DNA of 64,000 bases from contig JAUXZO010000160.1 of NCBI GenBank assembly GCA_030692685.1, positions 1 to 64,000 on the forward strand. The letters are read 5' to 3'. Below the pieces are notes generated by a model. The model saw nothing but the letters and a program-made list of their open reading frames with translations, was not told where the DNA came from and did no database searches. A program made the position numbers and the translations under genes. Numbering within the stretch: position 1 is the first letter of the stretch; each line of letters opens with the position of its first letter. This DNA comes from Acidovorax sp. (GTDB lineage: Bacteria; Pseudomonadota; Gammaproteobacteria; Burkholderiales; Burkholderiaceae_C). Positions 35,783 to 44,669 of this stretch are shown here, in pieces.

Positions 35783-36454
35783 ATGCCCAAAAAAACAGCT
35801 CCATCTATTGATTTTGCCGCTTTGCAGGAAAGTACGGCAAGGCAATTTCGCAACCTCGATACTAAGGACCCATCACTTTGGCCAATTGCTCCCAAAGTAT
35901 TGCTTTGCCTATTCATTGCTGTGGGTGTTGCGGCCGCACTTTGGTTCGGAAAAATTAATGAATTTGAAGCAGAACTTGAGGTGGAAACTGCAAAGGAACA
36001 GGCGCTTCGCACGGATTACCAAGCGAAGCTGTTGAAAGCGGTAAGTTTGGATGCCCTCAAGCGCCAAAGGGAGCAAGTGCAGCAGTATGTTATTCAGTTA
36101 GAAAAACAACTGCCGAGTAAGGCGGAAATGGCAGCGCTTTTGTCGGATATTAACCAAGCAGGGCTTGGGCGAAGTTTACAGTTCGATTTGTTTCGTCCCG
36201 GGCAGATTGTTGTTCGCGAGTTCTATGCTGAACTGCCAATCGCTGTTCGGGTTACGGGTAAATATCACGACATGGGATCGTTCGCTTCAGATATAGCTCA
36301 CTTGTCGCGTATTGTAACGTTGAATAATATTTCGATCGCCCCTACAGCCAAGGACGCGGGATCATTGACAATGGATGCCACCGCGCGTACTTTTAGATAT
36401 CTCGATCCCGAGGAAATTCAGGCGCAAAAGCAAGTATTAGGAGCCAAGAAGTAA
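35783..36454 (+). CDS. pilO: Type IV pilus assembly protein PilO
   Basis: The 223-residue protein has a membrane segment (about 37-55), a coiled coil (about 60-115) and a ferredoxin-like C-terminal domain with RPGQIVVREFYAELPIAVRV and GKYHDMGSFASDIAHLSRIV. It forms the inner-membrane alignment complex with PilN and PilP. It starts 3 bp after the pilN stop, and its own stop shares a base with the pilP start. Confidence 0.93.
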   Translation: MPKKTAPSIDFAALQESTARQFRNLDTKDPSLWPIAPKVLLCLFIAVGVAAALWFGKINEFEAELEVETAKEQALRTDYQAKLLKAVSLDALKRQREQVQQYVIQLEKQLPSKAEMAALLSDINQAGLGRSLQFDLFRPGQIVVREFYAELPIAVRVTGKYHDMGSFASDIAHLSRIVTLNNISIAPTAKDAGSLTMDATARTFRYLDPEEIQAQKQVLGAKK

Positions 36455-36996
36455 TGACTTCAAATCGAATAATTCTTGCATGTCTAACTCTGCTTGTCCT
36501 TTCGGGATGCGGTGCTGGTGGCGATGATGAGTTGCGGCAGTGGATGTCCGAGTTGCGGTCTACCACCAAGCCCAAAGTAACACCGCTTACGGAGCCAAAA
36601 CAGTTTCTACCTCAAGCATATTCTGCGGAATTGGGCGTTGAACCGTTCAACTCTGTGAAATTGACACAGGCATTACGTAGAGATTCAGCACAATTGGCTT
36701 CAAACGCGGCTTTGATCGCTCCTGAGATGGCTCGGCGAAAGGAGCCGTTGGAATCTTTTCCCCTGGATGTGATGGCTATGGTGGGAAGTTTGGACAAAAA
36801 AGGGAGTCCAACTGCTTTGCTAAAGGTAGACAACCTTCTATACCAAGTTCGCGCTGGAAATTATATCGGTCTGAATTACGGGAAAATAACTCGAATCAAC
36901 GAGAGCTCAATCCAATTACGTGAAATAGTGCAAGATGCTACTGGTGATTGGATTGAGCGCGCTGCTACGCTGGATCTGCAAGAGGGCAAGAAATGA
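36454..36996 (+). CDS. pilP: Type IV pilus lipoprotein PilP
   Basis: The 180-residue lipoprotein has lipobox LSGC (Cys19) and the PilP C-terminal domain (YQVRAGNYIGLNYGKITRIN). It links PilNO in the inner membrane to the PilQ secretin. The ATG overlaps the pilO TAA, and the stop overlaps the pilQ ATG. Confidence 0.93.
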   Translation: MTSNRIILACLTLLVLSGCGAGGDDELRQWMSELRSTTKPKVTPLTEPKQFLPQAYSAELGVEPFNSVKLTQALRRDSAQLASNAALIAPEMARRKEPLESFPLDVMAMVGSLDKKGSPTALLKVDNLLYQVRAGNYIGLNYGKITRINESSIQLREIVQDATGDWIERAATLDLQEGKK

Positions 36997-39140
36997 AATA
37001 CGTCAAAATTTATACACATAAGCTGTGTCAGTATGCCGTGGTCATATCGGCAGCGTTATGCGCACCGCTAGAAGCGTGGGCCCAATCTGCCATCCAATCG
37101 GTTGTTGGTAGCACGCAAAATGGAGTTGATGTCGTGCGGATCGAATTTTCCGAGCCGCCTCAAGGATTGCCTACAGGTTTCTCCATTCAATCGCCTGCCC
37201 GGATTGCTCTGGATTTTCCAGGGACAACGAATGCTAGTGGGAAAACTGCATTTGAGGTCAATCAAGGTAATCTGAAATCCGTAAATGTCGTTCAAGCTGG
37301 AGATCGTTCTAGGGTTGTTCTGAATTTGAAAACCGCTACTTCTTATCAAGCTGAGATTCAAGGAAAATCCCTGCTGATCTCGTTGAGTAACGGACTGTCT
37401 GCAGCTGCCATTGGTCCGGCTGCGCAACCGCAAGCGCAAGTATTCTCAGATAGCGCTAACTCTGATGTGTTGGCCTTAAAAGACGTAGATTTTCGTAGAG
37501 GTTCTGACGGATCCGGTCGTGTTGTCATAACGCTGCCGTCCAGTCAAGTCGGCGTTGATATCAGGCAGCAGGGCAAGGGCTTGGTGGTTGATTTTCTTAA
37601 GTCTTCTTTGCCGGAGGGGTTGCGCCGGAAGTTGGATGTCGCGGATTTTGGTACACCTGTCCAGATGATTAATACCACTCAGCAAGGGGAAAAAGTGCGT
37701 ATGCTCATCGAGCCGGTGGGCGAGTGGGAGCACAGTGCATATCAGAGCGATAGCCAGTTCGTTATTGAAGTCCGTCAAAAGAAAGTTGACTTGACAAAGT
37801 TAACCCAGGGTCCTGGATATAGTGGTGAAAAACTTTCACTTAATTTCCAAAATATCGAGGTTCGATCTTTGTTGCAAGTAATTGCGGATTTTACGAATTT
37901 CAATATCGTGACATCGGATACGGTGACGGGCTCTCTGACGCTCCGGCTGAAAGATGTCCCTTGGGATCAAGCGCTACAAATCATTATGGATGCGAAGAGT
38001 TTAGGCATGCGGAAAACAGGCACTGTTTTGTGGATAGCTCCTAAGGATGAGATTGATGATCGAACCAAGAAGGACTACGAGGCGGCTGCAGCGATTCAAA
38101 AACTTGAGCCGCTCCGGACGCAAGCATTTCAGATGAACTATGCCAAGGCCGTCGATATGGTGGTTCAACTAACTACTTCAAGCGGAGGAAGTGGTGCCGG
38201 TACTTCCAATCGCTTCCTGTCCGAGCGTGGAAGTGCGATCGCTGAGACGCGTACCAATCAGTTGTTTGTAACTGATACATCTAGCAAGTTGGAAGAAGTC
38301 CGACAGCTGCTCGCGACTCTGGATGTGGCTGTGAGGCAGGTGATGATTGAAGCGCGAATTGTTGAGGCTTCAGATACGTTTGGTAGGTCTCTCGGCGTGA
38401 GATTGGGTGCGACTGACCTACGCGCTAACCGTGGTGGCGACGGTGGATATGGTATTGGAGGCGCCAATCGTGTCGCCTTTGGCACTAGTTACAGCAATGC
38501 TGTTTCTTCAACTAGTGCTGGTGGAGCAGTCAACACCTTGGGTAATTTTGTCAATCTCCCTGCAACTGCTGTTGGCGGCTACGATCCTTCTAGTTTTGCA
38601 ATCTCCATATTTAATTCGGCTGCCAACCGATTTCTTAATCTCGAGATTTCCGCGTTGGAGGCGGACGGAAAAGGAAAGATTGTCTCTAGCCCGCGAGTTG
38701 TTACTGCTGATCAAACAAAGGCGTCTATCGAGCAGGGTACTGAATTTCCATACCCAGTTACCGCTCCTAATGGTGGGACTGTAATCGCATTCAAAAAAGC
38801 TGTGCTTAAACTTGAGGTTACCCCGCAAATAACTCCAGAGGGGAATATAATTCTGGATCTGGATGTTAACAAAGACAGCCCAGGTGAGGTGCTTAATAAT
38901 GTTCGTGCAATTAATACGAAACATATTAAAACGCAGGTTCTGGTTGAAAATGGCGGGACGGTTGTTATCGGTGGTATTTTTGAGTTGTTTGAGGATACAG
39001 CCGAAACTAAAGTGCCGTTTCTAGGGGATTTGCCCGGAGTTGGTAATCTTTTCAAAACTCGCACAAAATCGGCAAATAAGCAAGAAATGTTGGTTTTCAT
39101 TACACCTAAAGTTATTACTGATCGGTCTGCCAGTCGTTGA
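36993..39140 (+). CDS. pilQ: Type IV pilus secretin PilQ
   Basis: The 715-residue outer-membrane secretin has a signal peptide (about 1-30), two peptidoglycan-binding AMIN regions (about 35-250), a secretin/TonB short N-terminal region (around 285-340), an N1-type domain and the C-terminal secretin pore with VLVENGGTVVIGGIFE and VPFLGDLPGVGNLFK. It is the outlet for the type IV pilus and may serve in DNA uptake. The operon usually continues into aroK, but here it is followed by a lipoprotein gene and an aroK relic. Confidence 0.96.
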   Translation: MKYVKIYTHKLCQYAVVISAALCAPLEAWAQSAIQSVVGSTQNGVDVVRIEFSEPPQGLPTGFSIQSPARIALDFPGTTNASGKTAFEVNQGNLKSVNVVQAGDRSRVVLNLKTATSYQAEIQGKSLLISLSNGLSAAAIGPAAQPQAQVFSDSANSDVLALKDVDFRRGSDGSGRVVITLPSSQVGVDIRQQGKGLVVDFLKSSLPEGLRRKLDVADFGTPVQMINTTQQGEKVRMLIEPVGEWEHSAYQSDSQFVIEVRQKKVDLTKLTQGPGYSGEKLSLNFQNIEVRSLLQVIADFTNFNIVTSDTVTGSLTLRLKDVPWDQALQIIMDAKSLGMRKTGTVLWIAPKDEIDDRTKKDYEAAAAIQKLEPLRTQAFQMNYAKAVDMVVQLTTSSGGSGAGTSNRFLSERGSAIAETRTNQLFVTDTSSKLEEVRQLLATLDVAVRQVMIEARIVEASDTFGRSLGVRLGATDLRANRGGDGGYGIGGANRVAFGTSYSNAVSSTSAGGAVNTLGNFVNLPATAVGGYDPSSFAISIFNSAANRFLNLEISALEADGKGKIVSSPRVVTADQTKASIEQGTEFPYPVTAPNGGTVIAFKKAVLKLEVTPQITPEGNIILDLDVNKDSPGEVLNNVRAINTKHIKTQVLVENGGTVVIGGIFELFEDTAETKVPFLGDLPGVGNLFKTRTKSANKQEMLVFITPKVITDRSASR

Positions 39141-39398
39141 GATTGATTTCATCTAGGTGTATTGGCTTTAAATGCATTGAGCTATTGGTTGGATATGGCG
39201 ATGTGGTAGTGATAGGCGGTGTCTCTGTTCTGGAGTGCCATCCAAAAAAATCCTTGCGCGGTGGAATTGCGCAGGCTTCCCGTTTCCTGGAAGCAGGAAA
39301 AGGAATAGGCCAAATGATAAATACCGTTGCTTGTCACTCTGCAAGCAACAACTGATCGTGCCCCCGTTTATTGGTTATTGCGAATTAAGGATGAAGAG

Positions 39399-40988
39399 AT
39401 GAAAAACGTGTTCAGAATATTGGGGTTAGGGTTATCTGCGGCATTGATCGCTTGTGGCGGGGGGGGCGGGAATCCTGGTTCGAACCCTGGCGGTGGAGCT
39501 GCGACACCAACCGTCGCAAGTGTGGTATTTCAGCTTGATAAAAATGCGTTGGTTAATTCAGGAACTGACACGGCGGTTTTAACTGTCACGGCGCTCGATA
39601 CCAATAATAATCCCGTCGAAAACGCCGGGCTGACAGTTGCCGTTGACTCCGGTATATATACGCCCGTGACAGTTGTTTCCGATGTTTCAGGCCGAGCGTC
39701 TGGAAGAATATCCATCGGCGGAAGCAAGGCTAATCGAGTCATAAATGCAACTATAAAGATGGGTGGCCAAACAGCGGTGGCCGCAATTCCTGTGACGGGA
39801 AGCCAGATTACATTGTCACTGGTTCCTGCCACGCCAACTCCTGGAGGGAGTGCGACTCTTTCCATCAAGGTGACTGATGTTAATGGAACGGGTATTGCGC
39901 AGACCGCAGTTAAGCTAGCGGGAACACTTGGTTTTGCACAGACGGTAAACACTGACAGCGGCGGCAATGCCTCTGCTCAATTGCAAGCCGTTCCTGCAAG
40001 TGCTGGAACGTATTCTTTGGAGGCTATTGCAGCAGGTGTGGCTGCGCGCCAGGATGTTTCAGTTCTTGCTCCTGGCGGTACCGGTATACCGGACGCAACG
40101 GGGGTCATTAGCGCAGCTAGCCTTGCAATTACGCCTAACACGATTGCACCCAATGCTGCAGGCTCCAACATTAGCCGGGCGGGTTTGAGGGCGGTTTTCC
40201 AAAATTCGTCCAATCAAGCCATTAAAAATGTGCGAGCCCGATTTGAAATCATTCCACCCGGATTGGGAAGCGATGAAAAAATATCTACGGGTATGGCCAC
40301 TGTTTACAGCGACACCAATGGCCAAGCGATTGCCGAGTACATCGCTGGGACGAGATCCAGCCCTACAGATGGCGTACGGATTCGCGTCTGCTATGGCTTG
40401 ACCGACGCGGAGATTGCGAATGGCGCGTGTCCGAATTCCAGAGTTGCATCAATGACGGTTGCGAGTCAGCCGCTTTCTATCACTCTGGGTGATAACAACG
40501 AACTGGCCAGAGGTACGGATAATTTGACCTATATCAAAAAATTTGATATCGCAGTCGCGGACGCTGCAGGTAACGCAGTTTCGAATGCACAAATCTCAGC
40601 AAGTGTAGATCTCCGGATCTATCAAAAGGGACCATATGCGGGTCCGCGCACCTTGTGCTTGAACGAAGACACTAATCGCAACGGATTCTTAGATGCAGGC
40701 GAGGACATTGATGGAAATGGCGTAATATCTCCGCGTAAGGCTGATGTGGTCTTGTCCTATGTGGGTGCGAAAACGACCGGGACGAATGGTCGAGCCACTA
40801 TTCAAGTGGAATACCCCATGAATGTGGCGACCTGGCTCTTTTACGCTGTGAAGGTTACTACCAGTGTGGCGGGTTCAGAGGGAACTGTTGAAAAGCTTTA
40901 CCGCACGGACTTCATAGAAGGAGACGACAAGAACGGTTCTTTCTTGACGCCTCCTTATGGCGTGAATAATTGCACAACACCTGGATGA
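39399..40988 (+). CDS. Surface lipoprotein with Ig-like (Big_1-type) repeats and a calcium-loop-like motif
   Basis: The 529-residue protein starts MKNVFRILGLGLSAALIACG with a lipobox Cys19, then a Gly-rich linker. At least three or four bacterial Ig-like segments follow (about 45-140, 140-230, 240-345 and 350-500), for example AVLTVTALDTNNNPVENAGL and SIKVTDVNGTGIAQTAVKL. Near residue 430, DTNRNGFLDAGED and DIDGNGVISP look like EF-hand or dockerin-type calcium loops. Codons 20-23 contain a run of eight G. It sits between pilQ and the aroK relic. Adhesion or pilus-linked surface function is inferred, not shown. Confidence 0.7.
   Translation: MKNVFRILGLGLSAALIACGGGGGNPGSNPGGGAATPTVASVVFQLDKNALVNSGTDTAVLTVTALDTNNNPVENAGLTVAVDSGIYTPVTVVSDVSGRASGRISIGGSKANRVINATIKMGGQTAVAAIPVTGSQITLSLVPATPTPGGSATLSIKVTDVNGTGIAQTAVKLAGTLGFAQTVNTDSGGNASAQLQAVPASAGTYSLEAIAAGVAARQDVSVLAPGGTGIPDATGVISAASLAITPNTIAPNAAGSNISRAGLRAVFQNSSNQAIKNVRARFEIIPPGLGSDEKISTGMATVYSDTNGQAIAEYIAGTRSSPTDGVRIRVCYGLTDAEIANGACPNSRVASMTVASQPLSITLGDNNELARGTDNLTYIKKFDIAVADAAGNAVSNAQISASVDLRIYQKGPYAGPRTLCLNEDTNRNGFLDAGEDIDGNGVISPRKADVVLSYVGAKTTGTNGRATIQVEYPMNVATWLFYAVKVTTSVAGSEGTVEKLYRTDFIEGDDKNGSFLTPPYGVNNCTTPG
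39459..39466 (+). repeat. G8 homopolymer near the start of the Ig-like lipoprotein gene
   Basis: Eight G in a row fall directly after the lipobox cysteine codon. Gain or loss of one G would cause an early frameshift, as in phase-variable surface genes. Confidence 0.8.
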
Positions 40989-41008
40989 GTCTCGCTTTCT
41001 AGCTAGCT

Positions 41009-41497
41009 ATTCGTCCCATTGGTGACGTTGCGTTGGTGGGTTTCCCGGCGCTCCGCACCTCATCCGTGGGTCGGCTATATCTCCCGAGGGTGGGTTCTGT
41101 GGACCCCCAGAATCAGCCTTCCATGAGCGGGAGAGCGCTTTATTGAGGTTACGCGGACCACGTTGTTCAAATTAACTGCCGACATCGCGTCCGCGGTTGT
41201 TCTGTGACATGTGCGGTGTTACGAGTGCAGTAAATCGAGCACTGTCATGAGTGTGAGTTAGTGATTTACTACTGAACGCCTTGCCCCGTGTTATTTGTGG
41301 TCGGTTGTGCCGGAAAACGGCACTGCATTCACCGCCGCAGCTACGAGCGTCGTTGCAGCGGCGCGTCAACTTGGATAAGCAGCGTGATTCGCTGAAACTC
41401 GAAATTGCGCATTCCGTTGCCTACCTTGGTTACGCTGCTGCAATTGGAGCTGGTGGGAGGCGGTCGCGTGGCAGTATTTATGAGATGGCTGCCTTAA
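41009..41497 (+). pseudogene. aroK: Decayed shikimate kinase gene (aroK relic)
   Basis: Pieces of AroK appear in the right order between the lipoprotein gene and aroB. In one frame: DVALVGFPALRTSSVGR (41024 on), where the P-loop GSGK is replaced by ALRT; SVTCAVLR then LVIYY (from 41201), resembling the GGGAVLR and VVYL blocks; and RIPLPTLVTLLQLELVG (41408 on), resembling the AroK C-terminus. In the next frame: VNRALS and QRDSLKLEIAHS, resembling ENRALL and RDPLYREIAH. Stops, at least one frameshift and about 30 missing codons make it non-functional. pilQ-aroK-aroB is the standard order, which supports the call. Confidence 0.6.
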
Positions 41498-41509
41498 AAT
41501 TGGCCGATC

Positions 41510-42685
41510 ATGCCCACTGTTATTACTCCCCCCAACTTTGGTTTTCAGTGCGATGGCGCAGCTCGCTTGCCGAGTGTGCAAACTGTAACCATCGACCTAG
41601 GTGAGCGCAGCTATCCGATCTTGATCGGTTCTGGTTTGCTCAATGCTCCATCTACTTACGTAGCACTGCCCAACGCAGCCTCGGCGCTCATCGTTACCAA
41701 CACCACTGTGGCGCCGCTCTATGCCGATGCGCTGCGTACCGCCTTGGCAGCGAAATACCCTCAAGTTCATTTGGTGGTGCTCCCCGACGGCGAAGAGCAC
41801 AAAACTTGGCAAACCCTGAATCTGATTTTTGATGCTCTGCTCGTCCACGGCTGCGACCGCAAGACCGTGCTATTCGCTTTAGGCGGCGGTGTTGTCGGCG
41901 ATATGACCGGTTTTGCCGCCGCCAGCTACATGCGCGGAGTACCGTTCGTTCAGGTGCCCACTACCTTGCTGGCTCAGGTGGATTCGTCGGTGGGCGGCAA
42001 GACCGCCATCAATCATCCGATGGGCAAAAACATGGTGGGCGCTTTCTACCAGCCGCACTTGGTAGTGTGCGACTTGGCAACGCTCGATACCTTGCCTCAA
42101 CGTGAGCTGAGCGCTGGCCTGGCCGAGGTCATCAAATACGGACCGATTGTCGACATGATCTTTATGGACTGGCTCGACGAAAGTATGGATGCGTTGCTGG
42201 CGCGCGAGCGTGGCGCCCTAGCGTATGCGGTGCGTCGCAGCTGTGAGATCAAGTCCTGGGTGGTAGCGCAGGACGAGCGCGAAGCCGGTCTGCGTGCCAT
42301 TTTGAATTTCGGCCATACCTTTGGCCACGCCATAGAGGCTGGCATGGGCTACGGCGCGTGGCTGCATGGCGAGGGCGTTGGCGCAGGCATGGTGATGGCG
42401 GCAGAGCTGTCGCGCCGTCTCGGGTTGGTGGATAGTGCTTTTTCCTCGCGCTTGACGAATCTGTTGCTGCGCGCGGGGCTTCCGGTACGCGGGCCACTGC
42501 TTGATGCGACTGACAACGCCGGACGCTATCTGCAGTTGATGCGTGTGGATAAAAAATCGGAAGCTGGTGAAATCCGCTTTGTGCTGATTGACGGCCCCGG
42601 CGAGGCCGTCGTGCGTGCGGCGCCGGATTCGCAGGTGCGCGAAGTGATTGATGCCTGCTGCGTTGGTGCGCTCTTCAATCTATAG
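41510..42685 (+). CDS. aroB: 3-dehydroquinate synthase
   Basis: The enzyme of up to 391 residues makes 3-dehydroquinate from DAHP in the shikimate pathway. Conserved blocks are [38 protein letters not shown] and [15 protein letters not shown] with metal-binding His. ATG 41510 gives an N-terminal extension; an in-frame GTG at 41576 ([15 protein letters not shown]) fits the family length better. Upstream aroK is a relic, so the next-but-two pathway step must be encoded elsewhere. Confidence 0.95.
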   Translation: MPTVITPPNFGFQCDGAARLPSVQTVTIDLGERSYPILIGSGLLNAPSTYVALPNAASALIVTNTTVAPLYADALRTALAAKYPQVHLVVLPDGEEHKTWQTLNLIFDALLVHGCDRKTVLFALGGGVVGDMTGFAAASYMRGVPFVQVPTTLLAQVDSSVGGKTAINHPMGKNMVGAFYQPHLVVCDLATLDTLPQRELSAGLAEVIKYGPIVDMIFMDWLDESMDALLARERGALAYAVRRSCEIKSWVVAQDEREAGLRAILNFGHTFGHAIEAGMGYGAWLHGEGVGAGMVMAAELSRRLGLVDSAFSSRLTNLLLRAGLPVRGPLLDATDNAGRYLQLMRVDKKSEAGEIRFVLIDGPGEAVVRAAPDSQVREVIDACCVGALFNL

Positions 42686-42720
42686 CTGGCAACGCGTTCA
42701 TCAAAGCGTTTGAGGTCAAT

Positions 42721-43896
42721 GTGTCTCGAAAAACTGATTTGGCACCTTACGCCTGCGAGCCAGCGCTGACGCGCGGACGGCGCTACCCTGAGCCGCTCGC
42801 GCCCACGCGCAACGACTACCAGCGCGACCGCGATCGAATTGTGCATTCCACGGCGTTTCGACGTCTAGTCTATAAGACGCAGGTTTTCCTGAACCATGAG
42901 GGCGATCTCTTTCGCACGCGGCTCACGCATTCGCTCGAAGTGGCGCAGCTCGGACGTTCCATTGCACGCTCGCTGCGAATCAATGAGGACTTGGTCGAGG
43001 CCATTTCGCTCGCGCATGATCTTGGCCATACGCCCTTCGGCCATGCGGGGCAGGATGCGCTGCACGGTTGCATGGCTGAATTTGGGGGATTTGAGCACAA
43101 CCTGCAAAGTCTGCGGGTGGTGGACAAGTTGGAGCAGCGGTATCCGCAATTCGACGGTTTGAACTTGACCTTCGAGGCGCGCGAAGGGATCCTGAAACAT
43201 TGCTCCCGGTTACATGCCCAACAGCTCGAAGTGCAGGAACCCAACGGCGTAGGTAGTCGATTTCTGCGGCGCGAGCAACCCAGCCTGGAAGCGCAGTTGT
43301 GCAATTTGGCCGATGAGATTGCCTACAACGCACATGACATCGATGATGGCGTGCGCTCCGGCTTGATCACTCTGCCGCAACTGCAAGAGGTGCCATTGTT
43401 TGATTGCTACCGTGCGGAGGCGCAGTCGGAACACCCCGAGCTTGGACAGCCTCCTCTCCATCGCCGCCTGTTGTATGAAGCGATCAGGCGCATGCTCAGT
43501 GCGCAGGTGTACGACGTGATTGATGCGACCCAAAAAGCGCTGGCTGATTGCAATCCATCAGATGTGGACGCTGTACGCAAGGAGTGCCCCCCACTGGTGA
43601 TGTTCAGCGATGCGATGCGCGAGCGCTCGCAAACGCTCAAACGTTTTTTGTTTCAAAACCTGTACCGTCACCCTCAGGTGATGGAGACCACGGGCCATGC
43701 ACAAGAGATCGTGCGTGACCTATTTGCTGCGTACACCACAACCCCCCAGGAAATGAAAGCCGCTTTTGCCGAACAGGCATCGCTGGACGAGGGCCCACTT
43801 CGCGCCCGCACCGTAGCGGACTTTATTGCCGGGATGACAGATCGCTTTGCGGCGCGAGAGCATGAACGACTGACCGGGCGACGTTTATTGAGCTAA
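42721..43896 (+). CDS. dgt: Deoxyguanosinetriphosphate triphosphohydrolase-like protein
   Basis: The 391-residue HD-domain protein starts with GTG. Motifs are DRIVHSTAFRRLVYKTQVF, RTRLTHSLEVAQLGRSIAR, AHDLGHTPFGHAGQDAL with the HD metal site, and a later ADEIAYNAHDIDDGV. The family hydrolyses dNTPs to nucleoside and tripolyphosphate. It follows aroB by 35 bp, a conserved order in Burkholderiales. Confidence 0.93.
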   Translation: MSRKTDLAPYACEPALTRGRRYPEPLAPTRNDYQRDRDRIVHSTAFRRLVYKTQVFLNHEGDLFRTRLTHSLEVAQLGRSIARSLRINEDLVEAISLAHDLGHTPFGHAGQDALHGCMAEFGGFEHNLQSLRVVDKLEQRYPQFDGLNLTFEAREGILKHCSRLHAQQLEVQEPNGVGSRFLRREQPSLEAQLCNLADEIAYNAHDIDDGVRSGLITLPQLQEVPLFDCYRAEAQSEHPELGQPPLHRRLLYEAIRRMLSAQVYDVIDATQKALADCNPSDVDAVRKECPPLVMFSDAMRERSQTLKRFLFQNLYRHPQVMETTGHAQEIVRDLFAAYTTTPQEMKAAFAEQASLDEGPLRARTVADFIAGMTDRFAAREHERLTGRRLLS

Positions 43897-44033
43897 AGAG
43901 CCAAGGTGCTGGTTTTCAGCGCTCCTCCGCGCGCTTTGAATTCACCCTCGTGCGTGCAGCCGCGAGGGCTGACGGTGCAGTGATGCCCGGTAAAATCTGT
44001 GGGCACTCCACAGCGCCCAGGCGCGTCTGTTTC

Positions 44034-44669
44034 ATGACATCACATCTCCCCGTCCCCACTGCCGGATCTTCGGACCCCGCCGGCTTGTTTGTTTCCGACA
44101 CAGTCCGGTGGCTGGAACGGGCCGTTATCGGGCTGAACCTGTGTCCTTTTGCCAAAGGCGTGCACGTGAAGGGGCAGATTCACTATGCGGTGACACTGAC
44201 GGAAGATCCCGCCGAGGTGCTGGAGTTGCTGCGCACTGAACTTGGCGCTCTAGTGGGGATGCCTGCGCAGACCAGAGACACAACCTTGATCCTGCTGCCG
44301 CATTGCCTGCAGGACTTTTTGGACTTCAATGATTTTCTCGAAAAAGCAGAAGCTGTCTTGGATGCCATGGACTTGACGGGTACCTTGCAGATCGCCAGTT
44401 TTCATCCGCAGTTTCAGTTTGCTGGCACCGATGTAGACGACGTGACCAACTGCACCAATCGTGCGCCGTATCCGACCTTGCATTTGCTGCGCGAGGAGAG
44501 CATTGATCGCGCGGTGGAGGTTTTCCCCGATGCAGAAGCCATCTTCGAGCGAAATATCGACGTCCTGGAAGGACTGGGGATGGAGGGTTGGACTAGCCTC
44601 GGTGTGGGAGCCAGTCCGATCGGAGCGTGGGCTCCTGCGGTTGCGGCTGCGAAAGGGGTGGCGCAATGA
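44034..44669 (+). CDS. DUF1415 family protein
   Basis: The 211-residue protein contains WLERAVIGLNLCPFAKG and LQIASFHPQFQFAGTDVDDV, both hallmarks of DUF1415, and APYPTLHLLREESIDRAV. Function is unknown. The start MTSHLPVPTAG at 44034 was chosen over an upstream ATG. The stop overlaps the next gene's ATG by 4 bp, so the two are probably cotranslated. Confidence 0.88.
   Translation: MTSHLPVPTAGSSDPAGLFVSDTVRWLERAVIGLNLCPFAKGVHVKGQIHYAVTLTEDPAEVLELLRTELGALVGMPAQTRDTTLILLPHCLQDFLDFNDFLEKAEAVLDAMDLTGTLQIASFHPQFQFAGTDVDDVTNCTNRAPYPTLHLLREESIDRAVEVFPDAEAIFERNIDVLEGLGMEGWTSLGVGASPIGAWAPAVAAAKGVAQ

Noticed and set aside
39137..39355. A 72-codon frame after pilQ (VVVIGGVSVL) considered as an aroK fragment
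   Set aside because: The similarity is weak, and much better AroK remnants in correct order lie at 41009-41497. The segment is treated as noncoding.
39476..39490. GGTTCGAACCC resembling a tRNA T-arm
   Set aside because: It lies in the Gly/Asn/Pro linker codons of the lipoprotein gene, and no tRNA cloverleaf surrounds it.
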